Part shown: one piece after another, positions 63,510 through 64,000 of the stretch
How positions within the stretch are numbered: position 1 is the first letter of the stretch
Layout: the number at the start of each line of letters is the position of its first letter
Source of the DNA: Viridibacterium silvisoli
Lineage (GTDB): Bacteria > Pseudomonadota > Gammaproteobacteria > Burkholderiales > Rhodocyclaceae
NCBI RefSeq assembly: GCF_036017035.1
Contig: NZ_JAYXHS010000001.1
Location: 1,488,001 to 1,552,000 of the forward strand
Reading direction: 5' to 3'
DNA: 64,000 nucleotides
The notes under the pieces: generated by a model
The model's database searches: none
Told to the model about the DNA's origin: nothing
Seen by the model: the letters and a program-made list of their open reading frames with translations, nothing else
Position numbers and translations under genes: made by a program

Positions 63510-64000
63510 CTATTCGCTTCGCGGGTCGAGCACGTCGCGCAAGCCGTCACCAAGCAGGTTGAAGGCGAGGCTGACCATCATGATTGCGGCACCGGGCATG
63601 GCGACCAGCCACCAGCACTCGAGCATGTAGCGACGGCCGGCAGAAATCATCGCGCCCCATTCCGGCATCGGCGGTTGCGCGCCGAGGCCGAGGAAGCCGA
63701 GACCGGCTGCGGTGAGGATCACGCCGGCCATGTTCATGGTCAGGCGCACAATTACCGATGACAGGCACATCGGCACGATGTGACGCACGATGATGCGTGC
63801 CGGCGAGGCCCCCTGCAGCTGCGCAGCGGCAACGAAATCGGCCTTGCGCAGCGACAGCGTTTCGGCGCGTGCCAGACGTGCGATCGGTGGCCATGCGGTG
63901 AGTGCGATGGCGATGATGGCGTGGTCCAGACCCGGGCCGAGGGCGGCGACGAAGGCCAGTGCGAGCACGAGGCCGGGGAAGGAGATGAAGATGTCGGTGA
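63510..64000 (-). CDS. Dipeptide-type ABC transporter permease (DppC class), 5' end outside window
   Basis: The C-terminal 162 residues of a DppC/OppC permease. The frame is open to the window edge and reads TDIFISFPGLVLALAFVAAL, a conserved DppC stretch, so the GTG at 63968 is not the start. The EAA loop is ADFVAAAQLQGASPARIIVRHI, followed by GVILTAAGLGFLGLGAQPPM PEWG-type and the C terminus GDGLRDVLDPRSE. It pairs with a DppB permease and binding protein expected upstream. Confidence 0.93.
   Translation of the reverse strand, partial: TDIFISFPGLVLALAFVAALGPGLDHAIIAIALTAWPPIARLARAETLSLRKADFVAAAQLQGASPARIIVRHIVPMCLSSVIVRLTMNMAGVILTAAGLGFLGLGAQPPMPEWGAMISAGRRYMLECWWLVAMPGAAIMMVSLAFNLLGDGLRDVLDPRSE

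Overview
The window is high-GC DNA with closely packed operons. LysR-type MetR, PEP-CTERM export signals, a Phenol_MetA_deg-like barrel protein, GlgE/TreS glucan metabolism and several families of palindromic repeats together suggest a free-living environmental betaproteobacterium (Rhodocyclales or another Burkholderiales-like lineage). The genus cannot be fixed from the sequence alone. I saw no rRNA, tRNA, CRISPR array, transposase or phage genes.

Positions 1-9124 (+) hold a catechol siderophore operon: entC (cut by the left edge), entE, entB, a four-domain NRPS of EntF type (C-A-T-TE), and entA. Palindromic repeats sit between these genes, and a composite of two repeat families sits in frame inside the NRPS adenylation domain. 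The A-domain pocket reads Asp-Ala-Glu-Asp-Ile-Gly-Thr-Val-Ile-Lys, which is not the enterobactin serine pocket and has the two acidic positions expected for a basic amino acid. On the opposite strand, 11683-13968 adds a phosphopantetheinyl transferase and a free-standing condensation domain that is a clear relative of the EntF C domain. I infer a DHB-diamino-acid siderophore of the azotochelin/myxochelin type, with two C domains for two amines.

Positions 9130-11650 form an accessory-looking patch of lower GC: a small secreted hypothetical protein, a decayed 144-bp copy of the entA 3' end, a 218-aa hypothetical protein, an open gene fragment and a Sel1-repeat protein.

Positions 14179-23264 (-) hold an esterase, a ChaN-like lipoprotein and a complete heme-uptake operon (hmuR-hmuS-hmuT-hmuU-hmuV-tonB) behind a Fur box. 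Positions 23646-31300 hold an AraC-type regulator divergent from a second Fur-box-controlled unit: TonB-dependent siderophore receptor, second esterase, FecBDE-type ABC transporter and a DUF2218 protein. About 31 kb at the left of the window is thus nearly all iron and heme acquisition; hugZ at 34458-35111 adds a heme-utilisation enzyme.

Positions 31457-43292 are mixed: a barrel-like outer-membrane protein, a TPR membrane protein, metR/metE with a MetR site between them, a PEP-CTERM protein with a sigma-54-like promoter, folB, a GNAT acetyltransferase, and nrdD-nrdG with a pair of NrdR boxes.

Positions 43455-57601 (-) are one glucan/trehalose operon: glgB, glgE, treS-maltokinase fusion, an MscS-type/TM-helix channel, treZ, treY and an (alpha/alpha)6 glycosidase-like protein. 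Together these can interconvert trehalose, maltose-1-phosphate and branched alpha-glucan, and the channel suggests a role in osmotic stress. After a DUF3597 gene, 58702-64000 (-) holds a likely sugar-acid unit: part of a dipeptide-type ABC importer (permease cut by the right edge, two ATPases), an HpaI/GarL-type aldolase, tartronate semialdehyde reductase and glycerate 2-kinase.
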